64,000 bases of DNA, taken from contig NC_135258.1 of assembly GCF_964204865.1 (NCBI RefSeq), positions 18,330,916-18,394,915 on the forward strand, read 5' to 3'. A program made the position numbers and the translations under genes. How positions within the stretch are numbered: position 1 is the first letter of the stretch; each line of letters starts with the position of its first letter. Of the stretch, positions 39,357 through 51,470 are shown one piece after another. Origin of the DNA: Styela clava. Taxonomy: Eukaryota; Chordata; Ascidiacea; Stolidobranchia; Styelidae. Under the pieces are notes generated by a model. That model was given only the letters and a program-made list of their open reading frames with translations. It was not told the origin of the DNA and ran no database searches.

Positions 39357-40930
39357 AAAACATACACTTTTCAAACATTACTCACATGTCTTTCCGCCCA
39401 AGAGGGGCGAGATTTTATTGATTGATATAAAAAAGATTCATACACTCTACACAATACAATTTGAGTCGATGGGTACAAAATTTTAAAATTATATGTATTC
39501 CATTGCTGAAAAAAGCCTATTTCGCCTATATCGTCATAGGTGAAAAATCGTAAATTTATGCACTTTTCAAACATTACTCACATGTCTTTCCGCCCAAGAG
39601 GGGCGAGATTTTATTGATTGATATCATAAAGATTCATACACTCTACACAATACAATTTGAGTCGATGGGTACAAAATTTTAAAGTTATGTGTAATCCATT
39701 GCTGAAAAAAGCCTATTTCGCCTATATCGTCATAGGTGAAAAATCGTAAATTTATGCACTTTTCAAACATTACTCACATGTCTTTCCGCCCAAGAGGGGC
39801 GAGATTTTATTGATTGATATGAAAAAAATTCATACACTCTACACAATACAATTTGAGTCGATGGGTACAAAATTTTAAAATTATGTGTAATCCATTGCCG
39901 AAAAAAGCCTATTTCGCCTATATCGTCATAGGTGAAAAATCGTAAATTTATGCACTTTTCAAACATTACTCACATGTCTTTCCGCCCAAGAGGGGCGAGA
40001 TTTTATTGATTGATATAAAAAAGATTCATTAACTCTACACAGTACAATTTGAGTCGATGGATACAAAATTTTAAAATTATGTGTAATTCATTGCTGAAAA
40101 AAGCCTATTTCGCCTATATCGTCATAGGTGAAAAATCGTAAATTTATGCATTTTTCAAACTATACTCACATGTCTTTCCGCCCAAGAGGGGCCAGATTTT
40201 ATTGATTGATATAAAAAAGATTCATACACTCTACACAATACAATTTGAGTCGATGGGTACAAAATTTTAAAATTATGTGTAATCCATTGCTGAAAAAAGC
40301 CTATATCGTCATAGGTGAAAAATCGTAAATTTATGCACTTTTCAAACATTACTCACATGTCTTTCCGCCCAAGAGGGGCGAGATTTTATTGATTGATATA
40401 AAAAAGATTCATACACTCTACACAATACAATTTGAGTAGATGGGTACAAAATTTTAAAATTATGTGTAAGCCATTGCCGAAAAAAGCCTATTTCGCCTAT
40501 ATCGTCATAGGTGAAAAATCGTAAATTTATGCACTTTTCAAACATTACTCACATGTCTTTCCGCCCAAGAGGGGCGAGATTTTATTGATTGATATAAAAA
40601 AAATTCATACACTCTACACAATACAATTTGAGTCGATGGGTACAAAACTTTAAAATTATGTGAAATCCATTGCTGAAAAGTGCCTATTTCTCAAATATCG
40701 GCATAGGTCAAAAATCGTAATTATATACACTTTTCAAACGTTAGTCACATCGCTTTCCTCCCAAGTGGGGAGAGATTTTATTATTTGATATTAATAAGGT
40801 TCTAAAAGTCTACACAAAACAACTTGAATCGATGGGTACAAAATTTTAAAATTATGCGTAATCCATTGCTGAAAAAGCCTGTTTCGCATATATCGGCATA
40901 GTTGAAAAATCGTATATCATATATCATTCG
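39357..40930 (-). repeat. 196-bp satellite array, left (about 8 units)
   Basis: Units repeat every 195-196 bases, marked by CGCCCAAGAGGGGCG near 39398, 39593, 39789, 39985, 40181, 40368 and 40564. One unit lacks 9 bases (near 40300) and the last unit is strongly diverged, as expected at an array edge. Each unit has a small stem formed by CGCCC and GGGCG. Minus-strand 64-67 codon frames in each unit belong to the satellite. Confidence 0.9.
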
Positions 40931-43437
40931 ATCGACGTACACAAAGGAAACAAAATATTCCTAAAGTTTGAGATTTATTCATATTTATTCAATGTCCTAA
41001 ATGCATATTTGATACATAATAAACAGATCTAATATTATACAGACATAATTTGGAAGCCAAATCGTAGAGAATTAAACTAGAAAAAGCCAGGTTTAATTAA
41101 TGAATATAAAACATACAAAAATACATACAATATATACATGTTATAAGTCTTCCAAATTCAAAATGTTTTGCCTAAGGTGCAATTAAAATACACATATTTA
41201 AGATGCAAAAAATTTAGAAGTCCATGTATCCACGCAAACAGGGTGAGATTTTATCATTTTATACAAATGAGCTATATTTAATTAATAAGGTACATACACT
41301 ATACATACATCTCAAAAACATACATTGCGTATATATATATGTAATCAGTAACTGATAATTTTATATCTGAGCATGTCGTTTAGCATGTTTAATGGTCTAA
41401 TAATGAATAAAACACATTTGATGCATTTACACTAATGAAAATCCAAAATGTCCGATTAAAAAAGAAATTGATAAAATTATCTGAACAAAATTTACCTGTT
41501 ACGCCAGTAAGGGAGGTTTAGGGGGTGCTGTTACTTCTGGGTGAGCCCCCAGACTAGTGGAGCGATGTAGCTGCCTTAAGGCTCCATTCTCTACTGGCAC
41601 CAACAGGCAACAGTAAGGCCACGAGCCATCATCCACCCTTCGTGTTGACTAAACTTCTGAAAAAAATATGTGATATGCTAACTAATTAATATTTAATATA
41701 TTTCTACACGGACTCGAGACCAATAAAATGTGGACAGTATGCCCGTGGTTGATTGTCAGCATGTTCGTGGTTTGCCCGTTATCCATTTGAAAGATTGGCT
41801 GCGCATTTTACTGTTCAGAATTTAAACACTTCTGGTTTAGTATCAATTTTTACCTCTTTTTCTGAAAACATTAATCTTATACGTCAACAAAGCAGTAAAT
41901 ACAAGTTTTACATTGATAATTAGTAAGACATCAGAACAACTTAACACATATACCAGAAATTTAGTTTTCAGGTTTAAAAATCTTTCCCTAATTGAACAAA
42001 CTTGACATCTTCAACTTACATCAGTTGAACGTGGTTGGTGGAATAATCTGATAACACTCATCGTTATTGTGGTACGTGAACAAGCATCAAAAGGAAATTA
42101 GTCTTGTATTATGGCACCGTGTCATAGGCCGAAAACAAATATATAGTCAACAAAGTGATAAGGAAAATACCGGTACAGAATATGGTGATACTGCACCTGA
42201 TCAATTAGAGCCTTTTTTTTCTTGACGGGACACATTTCAATATAGAGTTCAATAAACCATTTTAATGCAAAGATTCGAATTATGTCATATTGGATAGAAT
42301 TGTCCTATTTATTACGGGGAGAGGGAAGGCCGATAGAATGGTTTATTCATACGGCGCGACACGGCCTTAGGACAGGGTTACGAGTCCATAAAAATAGCCA
42401 ACCAGGTATTTAATTCCGGTGCGCGGACTTGACGTCGGAGGAAGTTGTAATCGACCGGGGATTACATGAACCACTTTCTAGAGACCAGCAGTCCTCTTGC
42501 ATATGATTATCCCAAAGGATTTGAATCTTTGAACCTGCCCATCGCATTCGGAGATGCGGTGGTAAACTAATTTAAAACGTTTGCACCATGCAAAAACCGA
42601 AGCACCAACCGTTTTGTAACAAGACATTGTCCGTTGTTATGGTGTGCGGATGCTATAATGTCATCAATATTCCTATTCTTTCCAAGTTGAAGAGGTGCAG
42701 AAAAAGGAATCACATCCGCGGTGAGATGAAAAGTCGTTCATAACTCTTAGTCACCTTACGTCACCCATCATATCCAACCATCCAACGTCAACATCGCACA
42801 AAATCCATAATTTCAGCGAGTATGTAAACAAGTTTTTAAAAAAAGGTTTCGAAATTGTGACATGTATTTGAATGTGGTGATCGGATTATATGGTCGAGAA
42901 AATTAAAAGAGCCAAAACCTATAAGCCGTTTCATAATTTCTCGTGTACTCGTTTGTCATCTTTGACTGATAAGAAAGCCCAAGCATCAATAACATCGCGT
43001 GAACTAAAAATCTATTTCTTGCAACTTCTGAACGGCGAAAAAGTCATTTTATATTAAAAACGGTTGCGCTCATGCTACTGAAGAAAGAAGTCAACCTATG
43101 ATCCCCAACACCAAACCATGAGATATTTGACCTATCTGATTGCTAATCCCATATCTGACATGGAGACCGTATCCCGCTATGCAGTTTTCTGTATCTGCCT
43201 CGAGATAAATATGAATATATACTATCATACAATCCTACCAAATATTCCAAACAACTATTCAAGTATGCCAATATGAGCACAAAAACATCATAAAATGTAG
43301 GTCATTAATTATGACAAACAAACCTTTTTTAAAAATTGCATCAACATTTTGTTGCAGGATTACGACGAACGCCTGCAGCCCCATATCGAAAAGATTGACG
43401 TCGTCCCCAGCCCAGTTCCCCCAGTATTCACCTAATG
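40931..43437. other. Spacer between the inverted satellite arrays
   Basis: AT-rich with two GC-richer patches of unknown nature. One is near 41510-41640 (TTACGCCAGTAAGGGAGG onward). The other is near 42310-42560 (includes CGGCGCGACACGGCCTTAGG and a GCATTCGGAGATGCGGTGG hairpin). Either could be a SINE or transposon fragment. No protein was recognised. Confidence 0.4.
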
Positions 43438-44085
43438 CAGGGGTGGGCAAATTACGGCCCGCGGGCCGGATCCGGCCCACCCGAGTGTTTCATCCGGCCC
43501 ACTTGTGCCGACATCAAGACTATGGTTTTTATGAATATAAATTTCCGTTGAAAGTATCGATGATTTAAAATGACATTTCATTGAAAATATCGATTACTGA
43601 TCTTCGGCTAAAGTAAATACCGTAATCCCCACGTATGGATGTTTCCCCCTGGTTATATCCGTAACAATGACCAATCAGCAAAAAGTTTACGATGACGTAG
43701 CTAACAATTAAAGATATTCGAGCATAGATGTAAACATTGCCTAGTTTTAGCGATTTTGCGTGAATTTGTCGATTTTTAGTTGTGTTTCAATAAATTAGTT
43801 GTAAATGAACTGTTTAAATTGTCACTATGTCTTTCGGTGAGATGTAAATCAGTTTGTACGTGTCAACTATCCAAAACACTTGCAAACTTCTTTTTCTATA
43901 AACTTTATTCGTGCAGCTGCCGTAATTTGCCATCCTCTGCAATAACGTCCCATTAATAATCGTTCTGTATGTCTACGTATTTACAAATAACCGTTTTTGA
44001 TCATTCTGATTTTGGATCCTCTGGCCCAGTAACCAGGTCTATTATCCGAATCCGGCCCACTCAGTAAAGTAATTTCCCACCCCTG
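43438..44085. mobile_element. Non-autonomous hAT element (648 bp)
   Basis: Left end CAGGGGTGGGCAAATTACGG and right end GTAATTTCCCACCCCTG are inverted. Flanking ACCTAATG is perfectly duplicated (43430-43437 and 44086-44093). Internal GGCCCGCGGGCC palindrome near the left end; no transposase frame. Confidence 0.9.
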
Positions 44086-44555
44086 ACCTAATGCTTCTAA
44101 GTTTATAATGCTCTATCTTTTAGTTATTGCCAATCGACAAATAGCATCATTGACCTCTGGCACGCAGTGAGCATGTCGGCATGGTTGGAGAAGCACCAAT
44201 GCCAAAACAACCTAAAATAAATAAATAAACTTGATCTATTAATGAAATGGAGATGGTATTTGACGCAGCATTTCAAGTTACAATGTGAATATAATAGCTT
44301 GGCTTACAGAGTTTGATAATTCTTGTTCCCTATTGTTGTCAAATGTAACGAAAAAGCAGCAAAACTATAAACGAAAAGATGTATCTCCCTTTGTACTCAG
44401 ATACACGAGCGACACGGCATCCAAAAGTGGGTTCAAGTCTTTCTCGTTTCGCTTTCCATACGTTGAACAAGGGCCATCGATGTCGTTCGTACTGAGCGCA
44501 AGGATTATATGTCTACCAGGTGGAACATTTTACCCTCCAATATCTAATAAATGAT

Positions 44556-46795
44556 TTTAAAATTTTGTACCCGTCGACTTAAATTGTATTGTGCAGAGTT
44601 ATTGAATCTTTTCAATATCAATCAAAAAAATCTCGCCCCTCTTGGGCGGAAAGCAATGAGAGTAACGTTTGAAAAGTGCCTAATTTTACGATTTTCCACC
44701 TATGACGATATAGGCGAAATAAGCTTTTTTCAGCAATGGATTACACATAATTTTAAAATTTTGTACCCATCGACTCAAATTGTATTGTGTAGAGTGTATG
44801 AATCTTTTTTATATCAATCAATAAAATCTCGCCCCTCTTGGGCGGAAAGACATGTGAGTAATGTTTGAAAAGTGCATGAATTTACGATTTTTCACCTATG
44901 ACGATATAGGCGAAATAGGCTTTTTTCAGCAATGGATTACACATAATTTTAAAATTTTGTACCCATCGACTCAAATTGTATTGTGTAGATTGTATGAATC
45001 TTTTTCATATCAATCAATAAAATCTCGCCCCTCTTGGGCGGAAAGACATGTGAGTAATGTTTGAAAAGTGCATAAATTTACGATTTTTCACCTATGGCGA
45101 TATAGGCGAAATAGGCTTTTTTCAGCAATGGATTACACATAATTTTAAAATTTTGTACCCATCGACTCAAATTGTATTGTGTAGAGTGTATGAATCTTTT
45201 TTATATCAATCAATAAAATCTCGCCCCTCTTGGGCGGAAAGACATGTGAGTAATGTTTGAAAAGTGCATAAATTTACGATTTTTCACCTATGACGATATA
45301 GGCGAAATAGGCTTTTTTCAGCAATGGATTACACATAATTTTAAAATTTTGTACCCATCGACTCAAATTGTATTGTGTAGAGTGTATGAATCTTTTTTAT
45401 ATCAATCAATAAAATCTCGCCCCTCTTGGGCGGAAAGACATGTGAGTAATGTTTGAAAAGTGCATGAATTTTTGATTTTTCACCTATGACGATATAGGCG
45501 AAATAGACTTTTTTCAGCAATGGATTACACATAATTTTAAAATTTTGTACCCATTGACTCAAATTGTATTGTGTAGAGTGTATGAATCTTTTTTATATCA
45601 ATCAATAAAATCTCGCCCCTCTTGGGCGGAAAGACATGTGAGTAATGTTTGAAAAGTGCATAAATTTACGATTTTTCACCTATGACGATATAGGCGAAAT
45701 AAGGCTTTTTTCAGCAATGGATTACACATAATTTTAAAATTTTGTACCCATCGACTCAAATTGTATTGTGTAGAGTGTATGAATCTTTTTTATATCAATC
45801 AATAAAATCTCGCCCCTCTTGGGCGGAAAGACATGTGAGTAATGTTTGAAAAGTGCATAAATTTACGATTTTTCACCTATGACGATATAGGCGAAATAGG
45901 CTTTTTTCAGCAATGGATTACACATAATTTTAAAATTTTGTACCCATCGACTCAAATTGTATTGTGTAGAGTGTATGAATCTTTTTTATATCAATCAATA
46001 AAATCTCGCCCCTCTTGGGCGGAAAGACATGTGAGTAATGTTTGAAAAGTGCATAAATTTACGATTTTTCACCTATGACGATATAGGCGAAATAGGCTTT
46101 TTTCAGCAATGGATTACACATAATTTTAAAATTTTGTACCCATCAACTCAAATTGTATTGTGTAGAGTGTATGAATCTTTTTTATATCAATCAATAAAAT
46201 CTCGCCCCTCTTGGGCGGAAAGACATGTGAGTAATGTTTGAAAAGTGCATAAATTTACGATTTTTCACCTATGACGATATAGGCGAAATAAGGCTTTTTT
46301 CAGCAATGGATTACACATAATTTTAAAATTTTGTACCCATCGACTCAAATTGTATTGTGTAGAGTGTATGAATCTTTTTTATATCAATCAATAAAATCTC
46401 GCCCCTCTTGGGCGGAAAGACATGTGAGTAATGTTTGAAAAGTGCATAAATTTACGATTTTTCACCTATGACGATATAGGCGAAATAGGCTTTTTTCAGC
46501 AATGGATTACACATAATTTTAAAATTTTGTACCCATCGACTCAAATTGTATTGTGTAGAGTGTATGAATCTTTTTTATATCAATCAATAAAATCTCGCCC
46601 CTCTTGGGCGGAAAGACATGTGAGTAATGTTTGAAAAGTGCATAAATTTACGATTTTTCACCTATGACGATATAGGCGAAATAGGCTTTTTTCAGCAATG
46701 GATTACACATAATTTTAAAATTTTGTACCCATCGACTCAAATTGTATTGTGTAGAGTGTATGAATCTTTTTTATATCAATCAATAAAATCCTCTT
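44556..46795 (+). repeat. 196-bp satellite array, right (about 11 units, inverted)
   Basis: Same satellite as 39357-40930 but on the opposite strand. CGCCCCTCTTGGGCG occurs about every 196 bases from 44634 to 46597. Central units are nearly identical and edge units are diverged. Some units have one extra base (AAATAAGGC instead of AAATAGGC, near 45700 and 46290), which breaks the small frame there. The array stops abruptly inside a unit at CAATAAAATC near 46790. Confidence 0.92.
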
Positions 46796-47470
46796 TTGAC
46801 ATGTGTTCTTATTTCTGTTTTATTTCAAGGGTAGAGGTTCTTATTCCGGGCGCTCGGGTTGGGCAATTGAAATGATTGATTTGACAGAAATTATATTAGA
46901 ATCTTATTGATTGCTAGGCGCATTAGTGGCAACAACAACAGCTAATTATTGTCACAATAGCCAAGATCAGTTCGTTCATCTAGAAGCAAAATACAATTTA
47001 GAAGTGAGATGGAACTTATGGTTTTTAGGACTATAGAACTCATGTAGCAAATCTTTGCTAATGAAAAGTATGATTGGACCCTGGTCGCTCTGGCATGAAT
47101 ACATTTTGGTTCATTACATTCGTTCTTTGTTATCTTATGATTATGTTTCCCTGTTGTCCTTATTGTGGGGTTAATATGGATGGCAGCCCTGGCTATAGGA
47201 CTTAGGCCTGTAATTGTCCCGGTTTTAAAACATTTTCAAAGTCGTATATGGATACGTGGTTCTCACGTTATAGTAGAACTGGCATTATTAATGGTATATT
47301 CTCTGAGAGTAAACTCCTTTGATTACGAATCTTATTAACTGACTTGCTCAGATCTTATTTTGTTAGTCGGGTGAATACTTTTTTGATAAGATATTTGGAA
47401 AATACAGTATATTCCTTGAAATTCTTATCCCTAAGTTACCGTAAAATGTACTTGAATTTACCGCTTATCG
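46796..47470. other. Unique-looking spacer
   Basis: No gene recognised between the satellite and the next hAT element. A few short frames lack support. Confidence 0.4.
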
Positions 47471-48312
47471 CAGTGGTTCTTAAAGTATGGGTCGCGACAA
47501 GGTCGTCAATGCAAGGGCAATCTAAGAGGAGAAGGACGAATTTTCAGCTTTCCCAATGATTCAATTTAGCTTCTAAACTCTGGTATTTAAAAATAATGAA
47601 ATATAAAGTTTCATTCACGGAAAGAACTGTCTTGAGCTCATTGTTACATCACAATTCTGATATGCCAGTCACGTGTATTATTTTATGGCATCGGTAACCA
47701 TGCACGTCGCTTGTCGTTGTGTTGACCTCGAGGAATGTCGTCTTAGTGGATTAAAATAACCAAAAATGGGTGTCTTTTTGGTAATGTAAATTGTAATAGA
47801 CGATGCAATGAAAAATCTCGCTTCTCAACATTAAATTATTCAATATCTAGAGAGAAATGTGACTTCATCTCGAGGCACCATTTACCGCGAACGAATCAGT
47901 GTGTGCACATTTGATGAGTAAAAAGTTGTATATTGCGAGAGATACTTAAGTCCAGCCAGAATGTCGTGTTTGCGAAAGACTGTGGACGAGGTTTCTGCTA
48001 CAATTCGCGACAAGGCACCTGTGCGAGCGAGGATATTTGGCACTGAATGATATTAAAACTAAGCTCGCAATCGCCTCGATTCCCATGACAACTTGCGTAT
48101 TGCGCTCAGTAAAATAAAGCTGTGTATTGAAGATATAATGAAAAGGAAATTTCAGTTTCATCAATCTCACTGAGTCAATGGACTGTTTCTAATAAATAGT
48201 TGTCTGTATTTGTACGAACATTAAAAACACATTTTGCGTTATTTAGGATTGGGTCGCGAGTATTCATAAAATTCAGATTTGGGTCGCGCTCGAAAAAGTT
48301 TAAGAACCACTG
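47471..48312. mobile_element. Non-autonomous hAT element (842 bp)
   Basis: Left end CAGTGGTTCTTAAAGTATGG and right end AGTTTAAGAACCACTG are inverted, and each is followed inward by GGGTCGCG. TATCG occurs directly outside both ends; a full 8-bp duplication is not preserved. No transposase frame. Confidence 0.8.
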
Positions 48313-48489
48313 TATCGAGATGTATTTAGTTCATATCCCAAATTCGAGAGAATTTTCTCCGTGTTGAATTTAGGACTCGCCCATGTTTCACACCACCACC
48401 CTTCACTGAACACAGACGAGAGATTCATCGCACCACTTCACAGGAATAGAAGAAGGCATGTGAGTCACTTCACAGTGGTGCTGGGGTTC

Positions 48490-48790
48490 CTTTAATTACC
48501 GGAACGGACCCTAAATTACCGGACCGGAACGGGGTGGAAATCATACATAAACCTACCTGAACGGACCGTTAGATGTCTTGCAAATGTCATTTCATATACT
48601 TCCATGCAATTTTTATAATAAATCGGCAAACTTGGGGGGAAAGTGGTAAAATTAATTTTCTTTAATTACCGGAACGGACCCTAAATTGCCGGAACGGAGT
48701 GGAAAACCTACCGGAACGGACTTTTAGATTTCTTGCGAAGGACATTTTATGTCCTTCCAAGCGATTTAGTAAAATGGGAAAATTTGGGTT
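48490..48790 (+). repeat. Tandem duplication of a TTAATTACCGGAACGG unit
   Basis: A block of roughly 170 bases beginning TTTAATTACCGGAACGGACC at about 48491 is repeated from about 48661. Both include CGGAACGG steps and a TTTCTTGCRAAKGNCATTT-like stretch. The second copy is shorter and diverged. Confidence 0.65.
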
Positions 48791-49129
48791 TATCTGGTTT
48801 GTACATTTGATGAATTATTGGTGATTTTTTTATGTATTTGAAAGCAAGATGTTTCCTACAGCTATTTACTTATTTAGCAATACACAATCTAGAATTCCAG
48901 AACCAGAGTTTGCTGCATTCAAATATTTAAAATCAACTTCATTTATATATAACATATATGATATGTGGGGTAAATTCTGGTGATTACCGTAATTGGACGG
49001 AAGAGGTCGTCAGAAGTCTATTACATTTAATTTATCTACCTAAATTTTGTTATATTTTGTGTAAGTTGTCCTGAGATCCCTTAAAAAGCATTGCCCGATT
49101 CTGAATCGTGTTTTTTGTATTCTTGTAAT

Positions 49130-49297
49130 AATATTTTTTATTTTTTTTTTGGTGGGCGGGCGCGTACTTTTCCTTTTTTTAACTTTATTTTGAGTTATGC
49201 TCGCCTTCCAGGTATCTCTGCATTTTGTTTGTTTGTCCAGTTTTTGTGTTGTTTTGTTTTTATGTCAGAGTACCGAAATAAATGATTGATTGATTGG
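49130..49297 (+). mobile_element. Possible 3' tail of a non-LTR retrotransposon
   Basis: T-rich text ends in CCGAAATAAATGATTGATTG, a short tandem tail of a kind seen at the 3' end of L2/CR1-type LINEs. No coding part was found upstream, so the assignment is tentative. Confidence 0.35.
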
Positions 49298-49544
49298 ATA
49301 GAATGATAGAAAATAACATTTTCCTTTTCGCCACTTAGCGGATGTAAATTGAGCAATGAATTCCTGAATCATCTCTTATCAATATGAATTGATGATAAAA
49401 ATCGATAATCAAAACCTTCTTACATGTTATTAACCTTTAATTTTCCTTGTAGATAAGATAACGTAGTCATAGATTCAGATTGAAACAAATAAAAAGTGTT
49501 TCCACAAACATTCTTGTGTAGGTATTGTAACTATGTAGCACAAC

Positions 49545-51470
49545 ATGAATATCCACCTAAACCTGTCATTATTAGAGATAACAATGTTATTTGACCAGTC
49601 TACACCTATGTGTGTAGGTGTGAATGATTCTGATTGCAATACTTCTTACAAGACTTCCTTACTTCCTTTTGGTATGAATAATAGTATAAATAAGAGTGGA
49701 TATTCAGCCTGGTACTTTTTTGGTGATGGTATGTCTTTCGATGAATATTTGTGTCATTTTTTATCCATTACTAGATAGATAGACACAGTTTGAGTGTTGC
49801 AGTGAGTCACTTGAAGAAGCGTTATTATCCAGAGGGTAAGAAGTCATACTTTGCTACTCTGTTTTGTAACAGGAAAAAGTTGGCCACTAAGACGCTAACG
49901 GAATATGCTACTTCCCCTCGTGCATTGTCAAGGAAGGAAGGCTTACTCTTCTTTAGATGTTACTGTCGTGAGAATCTGATTAAGCAGCGTTTCATTTCAG
50001 GTTTTCCTGATTTCGAGATGTGTAAGACTTTGACAATCAGGCAGACTCAGAGCCTGGATGAATTGATTACTGTAACCGATGTTTGTCATTCTATTGATGC
50101 TACGCACAATGCACCTGGTTGTAATCGTGCTAGTAAGCCCATGGTAGCCGTTGTGAATAGTTCTGAGTGTGATGACAGTGTGGGTGAATCTGGATTTGGT
50201 AAGCTGCAGAATGATATTAAAGAGATGCTAGACCGTTTTTGTGCTAGGTTTGACCGAGGTCATCGACCCCAATTTTGCAGAGTGGTCGTAGAAGAGTGGT
50301 CGTAGGAATGCAAGTATTACTTGCTATGGCTGTGTGACCAAGGGTCACACACGTAAGAATTGCCCTGAGAATCTGTGCCAGAGATGTAATGGCAGAGGAC
50401 ATATAGCTTCCCGATGTAATACGTTTTCTTATTGATTCTGGTAGCGCTGCTACACTCATAGATTATTCGTTTTTTGTTCTATTAGTAAGAATGAGTGTGA
50501 TTTGTCTCCTTGTGATATTTGTTTCCAAACTGCTAATGGAACTTCTCTGAAAGCTCGTGGTATGCTTGATTTGAAAATTTGTATTGATTCTGTGAGTGCT
50601 ATTCAGAGAGTGATTGTTGCTGATCTCTGTTGGAGCTCCGTATGGGTTGCTTGGAATGGAATATTTTCAAGAGCATGACTGTGTTTTGCATATGCCTGCA
50701 GATCAAATGGAGGTTGATGGTAAAACTGTTTCCCTGATTAAGCCTGTATCTTTTGTCCCTTGTTGCAGATCTGTTGTAGATAAAAGTGTGACTGTTCCCA
50801 GAGAAAGTGAGATGGTGATTTATGGTCGTTTGAATTGACCGTGGACACCCAATAGTGACGCCATAGCTGTGGCAGAGGCTGCGTGTGTTTGAGAGTGAAT
50901 ATCGTGGACATTTTCATGGTTCATTTTTATTCCCCGGAGTAGTGGGCGCCTCATGCTCACTAGTGTCTGTTATGATGGTCAATGTTAGCAAGAAAGCGGT
51001 AGAAATACCTACTGATTTGCTGATCGGTTTACTACGCCCAAACGAAAACCTGACTGTTTCTTCTCTGTAATAGTTGTGCCTGGTGATTCATGGACACCAG
51101 GAAACTACCTGAACATTTAAAGAAGCTCCTTGACAATCCAGAAGATTTAACAGATGAACAATGTCAAAGTGTTCATGATTTGCTCGAATTTCAGGATGTT
51201 TTTGCTGGTCCTGATGAAAAACTGGGAGGAACTTCTGTGATCAAACATAAGATTAAAATTCCAAAATATGAACCAATTAAAGTTACACCGCGATGCATGA
51301 GTTGGGTGAAGATATAAATTGCAGAGAAACAAATACAGAACATGCTTGATCAAGGTGTAATGGAACCGAGTAAAAGTCCATACAATTCACCTACTGTTCT
51401 CGCTCCTAAAAAAGACGGAACTTCTAGATTTTGTATTGCTTTCAGATTGTTGAACCATGTGAAAGTCGAT
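49545..51470 (+). pseudogene. Degenerate Gypsy-type (Metaviridae) retrotransposon fragment
   Basis: The order is that of an LTR retrotransposon. A gag-like region (49790-50305) comes first. Two CCHC zinc knuckles follow at about 50315-50415 (CYGCVTKGHTRKNC and CQRCNGRGHIASRC). A protease with LIDSGSAATLIDYS lies near 50425-50470. The leader of reverse transcriptase covers 51090-51470, with HKIKIPKYEPIKVTPR and MLDQGVMEPSKSP then KKDGTSRFCIAFRLLN. The frame shifts or stops between nearly every domain, so it is inactive. Sequence after the first RT motif, integrase and LTRs are missing: it ends at the junction with the R2 element near 51466-51470. No LTR was recognised on the left. Confidence 0.8.

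Noticed and set aside
39357..46795. CRISPR-like regular array
   Set aside because: The whole 196-bp unit is conserved with no variable spacers, and the context is eukaryotic; it is a satellite.
44556..46795. Hammerhead ribozyme encoded in the 196-bp satellite
   Set aside because: GGCGAAAT and small stems are present, but no CTGATGA core element was found on either strand at the needed place.
39357..46795. Tandem spliced-leader or snRNA genes in the 196-bp array
   Set aside because: No leader-like sequence followed by a GT donor and no Sm-site plus terminal stem arrangement that I could recognise.
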